A DNA stretch of 64,000 bases from Armigeres subalbatus (lineage: Eukaryota; Arthropoda; Insecta; Diptera; Culicidae), in contig NC_085140.1 of the NCBI RefSeq assembly GCF_024139115.2, forward strand, positions 459,699,506 to 459,763,505, written 5' to 3'. Below, piece by piece: positions 11,958 through 22,377 of the stretch; position 1 is the first letter of the stretch; the number at the start of each line of letters is the position of its first letter. The notes below the pieces were generated by a model. The model saw only the letters and a list, made by a program, of their open reading frames with translations, ran no database searches and was not told the DNA's origin. The position numbers and the translations under genes were made by a program.

Positions 11958-12382
11958 GGGGAAGGGTCGTTTGTGCCGAATGCCACTAGGCCTAACAAAC
12001 CATTAGGTTCGTTTGGCCGGAAGGGTCGTTTGGCCGAAAGGGTTGTTTGGCCGAAAGGGTTATTTGGCCGAAAGGGTCATTAGGCCGAGAGGGTCGTTTG
12101 GCCGTCTCACTACTCACTTCGTGCTTTTCATTTTTTACAGTGAGAAGTGAGAATGAGGAGTGAGAAGTGAGACGTCTTTCTTCTCACTCCTAATTTCTCA
12201 CTTTTCAAACGACCTAATGTCCTATTCTGGCAAATGACCCTTCAAGCCAAACGACCCTTTCGGTCAAACAACCCTTTCAGCTAAATGACTCGGCCTAATG
12301 ACCCTTACGGCCAAACGACCCTTTCGGCCAAATTACCTAGTGGCATTCAATCGAACGATGTTCGGCCAAACGGCCCTTCCCC
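11958..12382. mobile_element. Foldback element with 17-bp tandem arms and 9-bp target duplication
   Basis: The ends are GGGGAAGGG (11958) and CCCTTCCCC (to 12382), flanked by the direct repeat ATGCAAAGT at 11949-11957 and 12383-12391. Each arm is a short tandem array of a 17-bp unit, GGTCGTTTGGCCGAAAG. It runs in one orientation at about 12010-12110 and in the opposite orientation at 12228-12335. The centre holds a second palindromic pair of GTGAGAAGTGAGAC type. A 9-bp duplication is typical of Mutator-like elements, so a non-autonomous MULE foldback is the best guess. Confidence 0.75.
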
Positions 12383-12423
12383 ATGCAAAGTGTAGTAGCT
12401 TATGTGAAAAAAATGACTTAATA

Positions 12424-12515
12424 TTTTCATACAGATAGCGTGGTGGTGTGGCTAGAGTAAGCGCATCCCTACGGCTATTATTGTTAATATTCTGGGTTCG
12501 AGTTCCGGCGCGGCC
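12424..12515 (+). repeat. tRNA-like sequence, probable SINE head remnant
   Basis: The segment contains TGGCTAGAGTAAGCG followed about 40 bp later by GGGTTCGAGTTCCGG, spaced like the A and B boxes of a tRNA promoter. The outer ends do not pair into an acceptor stem and no anticodon arm is convincing, so it is not a functional tRNA gene. A tRNA-derived repeat is the likely origin. Confidence 0.45.
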
Positions 12516-12659
12516 ATACAAGTTTGTAATTGTTCTGCGATAATTCTCGCAAAAAGTGAGTGAGAAGTAAAAGTTATGAAACGAAAAAGGATTTTTATCT
12601 AATAGGCATGATTTTCGTTTATCTTCCATGGCTAGTTCTAGAGAAAAGATTGATGGGTG

Positions 12660-12722
12660 AAAGAATTATTATTATTATCTTTATTAAAGAGGTTTTCGGC
12701 CCTGGGCCGGTTCACCTCGTGG
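12660..12722 (-). repeat. 3'-tail hairpin of a LINE/SINE (copy 1)
   Basis: On the minus strand GAGGTGAACCGGCCCAGGGC followed by CGAAAACCTC forms a stem-loop (12689-12718). TTTAATAAAGA and an ATA-repeat tail follow. The same architecture is seen at 16727, 25613 and 55401. Confidence 0.6.
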
Positions 12723-12734
12723 GTGAAAGAAGAT

Positions 12735-13170
12735 CCTCAACATAAACAACGAAAAAAGATTCTCCCTTGGCCCAAAAAACGCTTGCTTGTCTCATTGAAA
12801 CGAAAAGCCAAAGGTACTGGTTACTGAGTATGGTCACTGCGATATAAAACATATAACTACCTAGCCTTAAATCTATTGAATCAATTGAACGTCATTTGTT
12901 TTCAATAATGAACCTTTCCAATCACAAGCAGCAACAAAACCGAAACTAGAATCTAGAGAAAATTTCACTTCATTGCTACTGACGCCAACGTCAACCACTC
13001 GATGATTTGCCGCTAAAACACGATATACGCCAGCCATGCAAATATTTTTTTTGCTGCTTCTCCCCCCAAAGAGCGCTGTTATCGACGAAAAATGTCTGCT
13101 GTTGCCAAGCGATTATGATTTGCACATTGAAAAACAATTATCCCGACTCGACCTTTTCTTGGTTCTAAAA
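12735..13170. repeat. Repeat R, unit 1 (contains an empty insertion site)
   Basis: A non-coding complex repeat. Landmarks are AAAAACGCTTGCTT, TTTGTTTTCAATAATG, CAATCACAAGCAGCAACAAAAC, ACTGACGCCAACGTCA.CCACTCGATGA and GCCAAGCGATTATG. The same order of landmarks recurs at 14026-14142, 18100-19838 and 22378-22930, with related pieces near 34.9, 44.3, 46.4, 47.2 and 49.2-49.9 kb. Here the CCACTCGATGATTTG site is uninterrupted, whereas in the next unit it carries a 3.9-kb element. Confidence 0.65.
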
Positions 13171-13172
13171 TA

Positions 13173-14023
13173 CAGGGGTTAGACAAAAAGGTTGAGATAG
13201 GCAAAATTTTGCCAAAGTTCAAGTCAGCATAACTTTGCGTAGAATGATCCGATTTTGATAAAATTGGGAACATCGGACGCGGAAACTTTTTAGTATACTA
13301 TCCTTATGCAAAACCTGAGATTGGTCCTTGGGCACCGGAGATGTTCCGGATTTTCCGAGGGTACGCTCAAGATGCATTTTTTCCACTACTTGTCATTTTA
13401 TATGACGTTTACTTTCATCATGGTGGCTGTAGATCGAGAATCCATCAAAACTACGCAGAGATATGGCCATTTACGTAAAAACGGTCCCTAGAACATGATG
13501 AAATGATAACACATCGGAATAATGCAAATATGACTATCTAACTTCATGGCTTTGCGGGACTATGATTACAGAGACATTTCCAAAATGATAGTGTCCACTG
13601 GCACCCTTATAGCAGGTTCCAAGGGCCTTTCCGGAAGATCCGGTTTTGGCACCATCTGGAACCATGCTGTGTGTCAAAAATCATGTTTTCTCAAGACGAT
13701 GAATATAGGATCTTTATTAAAGATATATTTTGAGGACTGTAAAACTCTCTGGCCAATTTGTAACAGGTTCCGGATGATCTGCACCCAGTGTTGGTCAGCA
13801 TATTAGTTCTAGTGTCTGGGGAAAGCATAAAACAAGATGTCAGTAAACGTCACATAAAATGACAAGCAGAAGAAAAAATGCATTTTTAACAGACCCTCAG
13901 AAAACCCGGAACATCTCCGGTGGCCAAGGACCTATCATCGAAATCGGATTTTTCTACGCAAAGTTATGCTGATTTGAACATCGACAAAATTTTGCCTATC
14001 TCAACCTTTTTGTCTAACCCCTG
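13173..14023. mobile_element. TA-flanked TIR element, 851 bp (Tc1/mariner-like MITE)
   Basis: It begins CAGGGGTTAGACAAAAAGG and ends in the reverse complement CCTTTTTGTCTAACCCCTG, with TA on both sides (13171-13172 and 14024-14025). Inverted similarity continues inward for well over 150 bp on each side, including the CGGAACATCTCCGG-like and ATGACAAG blocks. No transposase frame is present. The TA duplication and CAGG ends fit the IS630/Tc1/mariner superfamily. It splits repeat R, whose TTTGTTTTCAATAATG part resumes at once at 14033. Confidence 0.85.
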
Positions 14024-14025
14024 TA

Positions 14026-14142
14026 AATCAATTTGTTTTCAATAATGCGCCTTTCCAATCACAAACAGCAACAAAACCTAAATCAGAAGCTAGCGAAAAT
14101 TTTGCTTGATTGAAACTGACGCCAACGTCAGCCACTCGATGA
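14026..14142. repeat. Repeat R, unit 2 (left part)
   Basis: Continues repeat R immediately after the 851-bp element: TTTGTTTTCAATAATGCGCC, the AACAGCAACAAAACC block and GACGCCAACGTCAGCCACTCGATGA, where it is cut by the element starting at 14143. Confidence 0.65.
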
Positions 14143-14882
14143 TAGACCTGTGCGCCGCCGCGCCACGCCGCCGCCGCCGACACTTATTAACGTACACCGA
14201 CACCGGTCAAGGTGTCGGCGGCGCGCCATACGCCGGTTGGGTCCACGCCGCCGAATTTCGTATTTCACACCGATGTTTGGCCAACACAAAAATCACATTA
14301 TGCAGAGCGTTTGCATCTGCCGAACCAAGGCAACCTATCGAGCATTAATTAAATAGCTATTATACCTTTAGCAGATTTGTTTAATTTTATCCCTGTCACT
14401 TTAACACGCTTTGGCGTGTTAAATGTTAGGTCATCCAGAAACTTCTTGGCTACAGATCTACAAATCAATGAGCGTGGCGATTAACTTCTAATATTATATG
14501 TAACTATATGTGGAATAACCTCATTCTGGTCGCATTGGGTGGTTCATCATCTTTTTAATGGTTGGAATGTTACATATCTTAATTGGTCCAGTGCTTACAC
14601 ACTCAGTTTTTATTTATACAGCTCGGCAAATTGCACACAGCCGTTAGCCCAGCAAAATAAAAACTGATATCCCGGCAAAAATAACGTTTGTTAGCTGGTT
14701 TTCGGCAAATAATTTGCTGATTTTCAGCAATTTTGACAGAAATCTTGGCAAAAAACACGTTTGTTGGGGCTCGACTGTGCGAAACTCGGTAAAAGTTTAA
14801 CAAATTGCTGAGATCCCGAAAAGAAAATACAGCTTCATATCAACACCATTATGAATATTGGATTTGGATTCCCAGTCTGGTA

Positions 14883-15077
14883 GGGACACGGCAGGTATTT
14901 TCGTCTGTTCGTCATAGTCTCGAAAACCAATAAAAGAGACGCTTTTTTGAAAAACTCATACGTACCAAATCGTAAGCTCAGGAGAAACGTTCTGCTGTGG
15001 TGGAGTTCTAGCAAATGTACGTTGCTTTCGTTGGTTTTAGCCCCTACGACGATGGACGGAAATACCTGCCGTGTCCC
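14883..15077. mobile_element. TA-flanked MITE, 195 bp
   Basis: The TIRs are GGGACACGGCAGGTATTTTC (14883) and its complement ending at 15077, 23 bp with one mismatch. TA lies at 14881-14882 and 15078-15079. It has no coding capacity and is nested in the 3.9-kb element. The superfamily is probably Tc1/mariner, by target site. Confidence 0.75.
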
Positions 15078-15089
15078 TATGATTTTTTC

Positions 15090-15165
15090 AGCTTCCCTGG
15101 GCATGGAGTATCATTGTGTTAGCCTCATGATATGCGAATGCAAAACTGATCTTTTGGCTTCTGGA
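15090..15165 (+). mobile_element. Feilai SINE internal fragment
   Basis: The CTTCCCTGGGCATGGAGTAT segment, the GTTAGCCTCATGATATGCGA segment and the following CAAAA match the middle of Feilai as seen at 47806-47870. Head and tail are missing. Confidence 0.65.
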
Positions 15166-15229
15166 GCACGATTGGGCACGTGACAAAACAAATTGAACAT
15201 TTTATTCAGCTTCCTTGTAATTGCTAGAA

Positions 15230-17770
15230 TTGTTTAAAAAAAAATGGTTTCGCTGTATTTCGATAAACAATTTCTTGATTTTCTTGAAATAATTTCCTGA
15301 AGTCCTGGAGGAAGTTCTGAAGGAATATCTGAAAAAAATTCTTAGAGCCTTGAATAATTTCTGAATTTATCTCCGTTGTAATTTCTGGAGGATTTTCTAA
15401 AGAAATCTCTGGAGAAAATCATGAAGGAAATCTACGAGGAATGTCAAAAGAAATTGTTTAAGAAATTTAAGTATGTCAGTAATTCCTTTAGGAGGTCCTT
15501 TGGAAATTGCTCTAAGAATTCGTACGGAGATAGGTATCTTAAAATTCGTCCTACAGTTTTGGAAGGAAATGGTGTTGGAAATTCCGAAAGAATTACTAGA
15601 TTAATTTCGGAGGGAATGGAATGTCTTATGAAACACCTGGAAAAATTCCAGTGGAATTGTTAAAATAGTTTCCGAAGGAATTTTGTAGAAATTTTTAAAA
15701 GAATGTATGTATGTATGTGGTTATCCATCACCCTGGTTTGAGTCTTGCTCTGCATGCGGCTCCACCCAATAGTACAATCGAATCTAATTACCATTCTGCT
15801 TTCAATGCGCTTCTATGTGAAGGGCTAGCAACGGAGGTGGTGGACCCGTAACCAGAGACACTTACGTGAAGCCCGCGGGATAGAGAGAATCTCCTTTCAG
15901 TAATGTAATCCAACAGACTAATAAATAGATTCGCAATCCTTTTTGAGTTTTCCGAGGGATGGCTTCTTTGAAAAAGGGCACGTCGAGTCAATTACAACTG
16001 TGGGGAAGTGTATCCATCTACATGAGTAGAAATTATTAAAAGTATTACTAAAAAGAAATTCTTAAGGAATTCTTTATGGAATGGTCAGTGTGAATCTTAT
16101 ATGAATTTTTGAAGGAATTTCCAGAAGAATTCCTTAAGAAATGTCTTAAGGTCCCAAGAAGTTCCGAAGAAATTCCTAGGGAGTATTTAAAAGAAAAGCC
16201 TGGTTTCATTTGTGGAGAGTTTTTGAAGAAATTCTTGATCGGATTGCTGACGGAGTTTTAGAAGGTATATTAGGATGAGTTTCTTGATGACTTACCGAAT
16301 TAATTCCTGAATATTTTTCCTAGGGAATTACTTGAGGTATTTATAAAAAAAAATCTGTAGAAATTTTCGAAGAAACTCGTGCAAGAAATTCCCAAAGAAT
16401 TCTTGAGAATATCCGAATATCTGCAATCTCGATATTTTGAGAGTTTTTCTTGGCATGCAGTCTTGATTCTAAAGCCAAAACTGAGTTTGTTCTACTACTG
16501 TCCGGACTTTCGAAGAAATTCCTGGAGAACTATAGGAATTTCTGTGAACAATAGCTATTTGTTCAGTAAATCCATTAAACATTTCTTCGTAAATTATTTT
16601 CAGAATTCTTTCGGATATTCCTTCAGAAATTCATTTTTTTTATTCTTTATTATAGAGTTGATGTGATACTTTCGTGATACTTATATGACTGAAAGAGCCG
16701 ATAATAGTCAAACAAAATTTATTATAGAGGTTTTCAGCCCTGGTTCACCTCTTTGAAATTCATTTAAAAATTCTGTTAGAAAATCTTTTCAGGTTCTCTT
16801 TCGGTTATTCCTTCAAGAATTGAGTCGGAAATTCCTCCAGGAGGTCCTTAGGAAATTCCTTCAATAAACTATACAAAATTCATACAAGAATAATTCCGGA
16901 AAGAATTCTTATTTGGAGGAATTTATAAAGGAATTTTCGAAGAAATTTCCAAAGATATTTCAAAGGTTCAAAGGTTCAAAAAAATGAAAGGAATTTACAA
17001 ACGGAATTTTAGAAAATTTCCCAAAAGAATGTCTGAAGGTATTCTCGAAAGATTTCTTAAAGGAATTTTAAAAGAAATTTTCGAAGTGCTACAGGAATTT
17101 TTGGAATTTCTGCTAAATGAATTTCCGGAGGAATATTCGAAGTAATTCCTATAGGAAATTCAGAAAGAATTTCTGGAAAAAGTTCTAAATAAATTCCAGA
17201 GGAAAATTTCGAAAGAACACCAAAAATATCTTCTTAGAGTTTCCGAAGAAATTTTTAAGGAATTACTGGAAGATTACTGGAAATTTCTATTAGAAATTCC
17301 TAAAAGAAATTCTTGAAGGAATTAAAAAAAACTAAATCGAATTCCGAAGGCGTTCTCCTAAAGGGATTTCCGGATGTATTCCTCAAACAGTGTTCGTAGG
17401 TATTCCGATGGAAATTCATGAAGGAATTTCCATGAGTATTTTCTAAAGAATTCTTAAAGGAATTTCCGAAGGAAAAAAGTTTTCAAATTAATTTCCGAAA
17501 AAAAATTCCCAAAAGACTCCGTAAAGTAATTTCCGAAGCAATCCCTAAAGTAATTTCCAAGGAATTTCCTGAAGCAACTTTTGAAGAAATTTTGGAAAGA
17601 ATTTCCGAAGCAATAGCCAAATACATTTTCAAGGGAATTCTTGGAGTAGGTTCTGAAGGAATTCATAGGGAAATTATAAATTAGTTCACCGAACTCCTTT
17701 TTCGAATTTTCTGAGGAATATCTTGAGGAATTTCCAAACGAATTTCTGGATTTATATCTGAAGTACTTTC
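15230..17770. repeat. Degenerate AATTCC/GGAATT-rich array
   Basis: About 2.5 kb in which the self-complementary words AATTCC and GGAATT, usually as GGAATTTCCGAAGGAATT-like runs, recur every 10-30 bp on both strands. Short frames inside it are by-products of the repetition. It looks like an old expanded short repeat. A second stretch of the same character lies at 45575-46290. A short (ATGT)n run sits at about 15702-15718. A more ordinary block (15715-16010) lacks the motif. Confidence 0.6.
16700..16757 (-). repeat. 3'-tail hairpin of a LINE/SINE (copy 2)
   Basis: On the minus strand GAGGTGAACCAGGGCTGAAA then ACCTC (16727-16751) is followed by TATAATAAATTTT. It is the same stem-loop and AATAAA-type tail as the copies at 12689, 25613 and 55401. 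Confidence 0.5.
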
Positions 17771-18099
17771 CACTGAATTTATGTGCTGTGATGCGGCAAT
17801 ATCCTAATGGAAGATGTTATGTAAACTTTTGCTGTGGAGATACAAGCTATAGCTATTAGCATGTTCACCCTATCAGTCTATCTGTAGCTAGCAATTGTAC
17901 AAAAACCTAAAATACAATAAAAGCATGATAGGCCTTACTGCGTGATTTTTTTTCTCAGCTTAAAATCATTCACGCCGATTCACGCCGCCGCCGCCGAACA
18001 TTGCTTACGGCGTGACGCCGCCGACGCCGCCGTCGGTGTAAAAATGGCCTTACGCCGCCGCCGTTCACAAATACTTCGGCGCACAGGTCTATTCGATGA

Positions 18100-19838
18100 T
18101 TTGAGACGTCATCCCAGCGAATAAATTTTTGGAGCGTCTCCCTTCACCGAGTGTCGCCGCTGCTACCGACGAAGAATTTCTATCGTCGTCAAGCGATTTT
18201 GATTCGCACTCAAAAAAAATAGTCTCAGCTCTACCTTTTTGTGTAAAACGGAGATTTCAAAAAGACCCGATTTTTAATCCACAAAGCGTTTTTCTTATAA
18301 CTCACGCAACCAAACATCCGACAACAAGTCACTTGACGATTTTCCGCAAAGACGCAACCATTTAGAATACATTTTCAGTACCGCCACAGATGCACCGGGA
18401 TTACAACCAACACCATTTTCCCTGAAAAGAACCAATTTCCTTTTCACTATGCGCTTTTTCAATCACTAACAGGAACCAAACGAAGGTCCGAGCATTGCAT
18501 GGAAATTTCTCTTGAGTGCTGTTGTTGTTGGCGACAATTAATCGATGAATAAATCGCTATCTCCGCTGGTCCGCTGCTACCGGCGTCATCTTGCGACAGC
18601 TGCAGTGTGGACCTCGTGTCTGATCTCCTGATGTCTTGATTGAACTGAGGATTAGAGTTCAGCCCATCAGTTGCGCGATTTTGATGTCTGTGCTTGCGAT
18701 GCACGTACGGAATTGGTTGGTTTACCGATATTTGACAGTTGTTGACGAAATTCATTTTTTAAATAGTTTAGTGCCTTCAACCCATTGTTTTCAATAGTTG
18801 GGCAAAATCTTAAAGAGTTCGTCTATAGTTTGATATCAAAATCACCAAAATCGGCTCAAAAATAGCTGAGTTATTAGCTCATACTTCCTGACTACTTTTC
18901 GTGACGGTTTCAAATTTGAATCCGCAGAATGACCCCATATCTTCCCAAAGGAAGGATCACTTCTTTACATTTCCGACCTTATTTGACGTACATAAATAAC
19001 TAAAATGCGTGTTCACTACTAAAAATCATAAGGGTTGTGTACATGACACCACCGCCCGACGTAAGCTACGTAAAATAGTTCGATACTCTTCACTCCTGTA
19101 GTGTCATTATGCATGAACATTACAAGATAATTCTTTTGATTTATTATGTCACTGGTTTTTGTTGGATCGATAGTTTACGACTTTTGCACTTAAATAAGTT
19201 ACTTATATATTTTCGTAAGTAAGTAATTAACTTCAAAAATTAGGTCATGGTTGTTTATTGCTACTGTCATTCCCAAGCGATTATGTATTGGACTTTGAAG
19301 AAAAAATTGTCTTTGATCGGTGGAATATTTACAATTGAACTGTCTGCCATTGGCAAGCGATTGTGTTATAGACTTTGAAGAAAATTCGTTTCGTTCAGCA
19401 TTCCCTTGTATAAAATTGTGCCTATGAAAATAATTAATTACCTTTAATAATGCGCATTTCTGAACCCTAAAAGCTACAAAACCAAAAATAGAATCTCTTA
19501 AAAAAATCATTTGCTGTTACCAGGGAATTGATATTCGAGGAACGCCTAAGAATATACCCTTTGTCATCAACAGAGTTTGTTACTGACAAACGCACCTCGC
19601 AACAAGCCTTTATCGGAAACTAAACACAATATGACAAGAATCATTTGCCTTGCATGCTCGGATATTTCCGAGAATACGATGCTAAATTTTGTTTTCATAG
19701 ATAGATTCTCGAATGTTTCCATAAAAGCAGAAACTAATGATAGCATAAAACCGAAATTTGCTGTAGAGATAGTGCAAAATAACGGAATGAAAAGTTAGAA
19801 ACACAATCAATGTCTTCTGTTTTGTTGCTGACAAAAAT
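18100..19838. repeat. Repeat R, unit 2 (right part) and further diverged units
   Basis: Repeat R resumes after the 3.9-kb element with ATGATTTGAGACG. It runs through CGTCAAGCGATTTTG (about 18190), a TATGCGC/AATCACTAACAG block (about 18450), CCAAGCGATTATG and GGCAAGCGATTGTG (19260-19370), and AATAATGCGCATTTC (about 19446). The units are too diverged to give a clean period. Short frames inside are not supported as genes. Confidence 0.5.
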
Positions 19839-19865
19839 TATCGGATCTTTGTCATTATTATCTGA

Positions 19866-20140
19866 GCATGAGCATGAGCATTATGACCGCACAATTCGTA
19901 GTTGCTACTCCGTGATTGACTGAACTTGCGAAATTGTACAGAGAACACAATGAATGGGACTTGGGATTAGCTACCCATTCTCAATGTACACGTTTCGGGA
20001 GCTCAAATATTTAAAGTCAATAACGGCGCCGGCCACGTCCTTACGGTCATATAGGAATGGAAGGATTGTTAGTCCGACTCTCGTTGCTACTAGAGACCGA
20101 GTATACCTCTGCATCTCCACGATTGTCTTGGGATAGGATA
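19866..20140 (+). repeat. Dispersed ~270-bp repeat D, copy 1
   Basis: It starts AGCATGAGCATTATGACCGC, continues ACAATTCGTAGTTGCTACTC and ends with TACCTCTGCATCTCC.CGATTGTC. Copies on the other strand lie at 48295-48530 and 50706-50970. There is no protein, and no box-A/box-B pair was seen. It sits directly beside the 95-bp satellite between two 25-bp direct repeats. Confidence 0.6.
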
Positions 20141-20439
20141 TCGTCTTAGTTACAAAGGATAATTTATCTGGATGCGAGCGATGCGATCTATGGGATGGGA
20201 AATGACACTAATACGAGTTAAAAGTTAAAAAAACATGCACGCCCGGTGGCATATGAAAGCTAAGGAGATTCGCGTTTTGGACGACCGCACGGAAGCGCAG
20301 CACTCTGTACTCACTTGTTCGATGGCTACAGCAAACTATTGAAGAACTCGCTTTTTTCGACCGCGCGCGACATGCGCATGAGCCACCGAACACAAGATAG
20401 ATACTTTATTTCTTTCCCGACGACTAAAACAAGCACTGC

Positions 20440-22352
20440 ACTTACTTGTTCGATAGCTACTCTTATTACCGGCCGCGCAATGTATAACAAATATTTCGCG
20501 TCATCGTTCTGCAGTCCGAAACAAGAAAAATCACGCACTGAACTGATGTTTATTATCGGCCGCGCGATGCAGAACAAATATTTCGGCCGATCGCGTCATC
20601 GTTCTGCAGTCCGAAACAAGAGAAATCTCGCACTGAACTGATTTTTATTACCGGCCGCGCAATGCAGAACAAATATTTCGGCCGATCGCGTCATCGTTCT
20701 GCAGTCCGAAACAAGAGAAATCTCGCACTGAACTGATTTTATTACCGGTCGCGCAATGCAGAACAAATATTTTGGCCGATCGCGTCATCGTTCTGCAGTC
20801 CGAAACAAGAGAAATCTCGCACTGAACTGATTTTATTACCAGCCGCGCAATGCAGAACAAATATTTCGGCCGACCACGCGATCGTTCTGCCGTCCGAAAC
20901 ATGAGAGATCACGCACTGAACTGATTTTATTACCGGCCGCGCAATGCAGAACACAATAATTCGGCCGACCGCGCGATCGTTCTGCTGTCCGAAACATGAG
21001 AGATCACGCACTGAACTGATTAATTTTATTACCGGCCGCGCAATGCAGAACAAATATTTCGGCCGATCGCGTCATCGTTCTGCAGTCCGAAACAAGAGAA
21101 ATCTCGCACTGAACTGATTTTTATTACCGGCCGCGCAATGCAGAACAAATAATTCGGCCGATCGCGCGATCGTTCTGCAGTCCGAAACAAGAGAAATCTC
21201 GCACTGAACTGATTTTTATTACCGGCCGCGCAATGCAGAACAAATATTTCGGCCGATCGCGTCATCGTTCTGCAGTCCGAAACAAGAGAAATCTCGCACT
21301 GAACTGATTTTATTACCGGCCGCGCAATGCAGAACAAATATTTCGGCCGATCGCGTCATCGTTCTGCAGTCTGAAACAAGAGAAATCTCGCACTGAACTG
21401 ATTTTTATAACCGGTCGCTCAATGCAGAACAAATATTTCGGCCGATCACGCGATCGTTCTGCAGTCCGAAACAAGAGAAATCTCGCACTGAACTGATTTT
21501 TATTATCGGCCGCGCAATGCAGAACAAATATTTCGGCCGATCGCGTTATCGTTCTGCAGTCCGAAACAAGAGAAATCTTGCACTGAACTGATTTTTTATT
21601 ACCGGCCGCGCAATGCAGAACAAAATATTTCGGTCGATCGCGTGATCGTTCTGCAGTCTGAAACAAGAGAAATCTCGCACTGAACTGATTTTTATAACCG
21701 GTCGCTCAATGCAGAACAAATATTTCGGCCGATCAAGCGATCGTTCTGCAGTCCGAAACAAGAGAAATCTCGCACTGAACTGATTTTTATTACCGGCCGC
21801 GCAATGCAGAACAAATATTTCGGCCGATCGCGTCATCGTTCTGCAGTCCGAAACAAGAGAAATCTCGCACTGAACTGATTTTTATTACCGGTCGCGCAAT
21901 GCAGAACAAATATTTTGGCCGATCGCGTCATCGTTCTGCAGTCCGAAACAAGAGAAATCTCGCACTGAACTGATTTTTATTACCGGCCGCGCAATGCAGA
22001 ACAAATATTTCGGCCGATCGCGTCATCGTTCTGCAGTCCGAAACAAGAGAAATCTCGCACTGAACTGATTTTTATTACCGGTCGCGCAATGCAGAACAAA
22101 TATTTCGGCCGATCGAGCGATCGTTCTGCAGTCCGAAACAAGAGAAATCTCGCACTGAACTGATTTTTATTACCGGTCGCGCAATGCAGAACAAATATTT
22201 CGGCCGATCGCGTCATCTTTCTGCAGTCCGAAACAAGAGAAATCTCGCACTGAACTGATTTTTATTACCGGCCGCGCAATGCAGAACAAATATTTCGGCC
22301 GATCACGCGATCGTTCTGCAGTCCGAAACAAGAGAAATCTCGCACTGAACTC
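20440..22352. repeat. Satellite array, 95-bp unit, about 20 copies
   Basis: GCGCAATGCAGAACAAATAT recurs at 20569, 20664, 20758, 20852, 20946, 21045, 21140, 21235, 21329, 21424, 21519, 21615, 21711, 21806, 21901, 21996, 22091, 22186 and 22281, a spacing of 94-99 bp. A diverged first unit lies near 20482. Units differ mainly in a GATCGCGTCATCG versus GATC.CGCGATCG variant. Each holds an 8-bp dyad, TGCAGAAC then 25 bp then GTTCTGCA. The long minus-strand frames across it arise because three 95-bp units are in frame; they are not genes. The array and repeat D are enclosed by a 25-bp direct repeat (19839-19863 and 22353-22377). Confidence 0.9.
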
Positions 22353-22377
22353 TATCGGATCTTTGTCATTATTATCT

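Larger units (their letters stand above)
14143..18091. mobile_element. 3.9-kb TIR element with 8-bp target duplication (hAT-like), internally decayed
   Basis: The terminal inverted repeats are TAGACCTGTGCGCCG at 14143 and CGGCGCACAGGTCTA ending at 18091. The flanks are CTCGATGA (14135-14142) and TTCGATGA (18092-18099), an 8-bp duplication with one mismatch; alternatively, perfect TCGATGAT repeats if the ends shift by a base. Both subtermini are rich in CGCCGCCG (14155-14255 and 17970-18070), unlike the AT-rich middle. The 8-bp duplication fits hAT transposons. No transposase is visible: the interior is a nested MITE, a Feilai fragment and a long AATTCC-rich array. The undisturbed sister site at about 13000 supports the insertion. 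Confidence 0.75.

Noticed and set aside
12424..12515. Functional tRNA gene
   Set aside because: A- and B-box-like words exist but acceptor and anticodon arms do not form; called a SINE-head remnant.
20440..22352. CRISPR-like array
   Set aside because: The unit is 95 bp and whole units repeat without unique spacers. The genome is eukaryotic.
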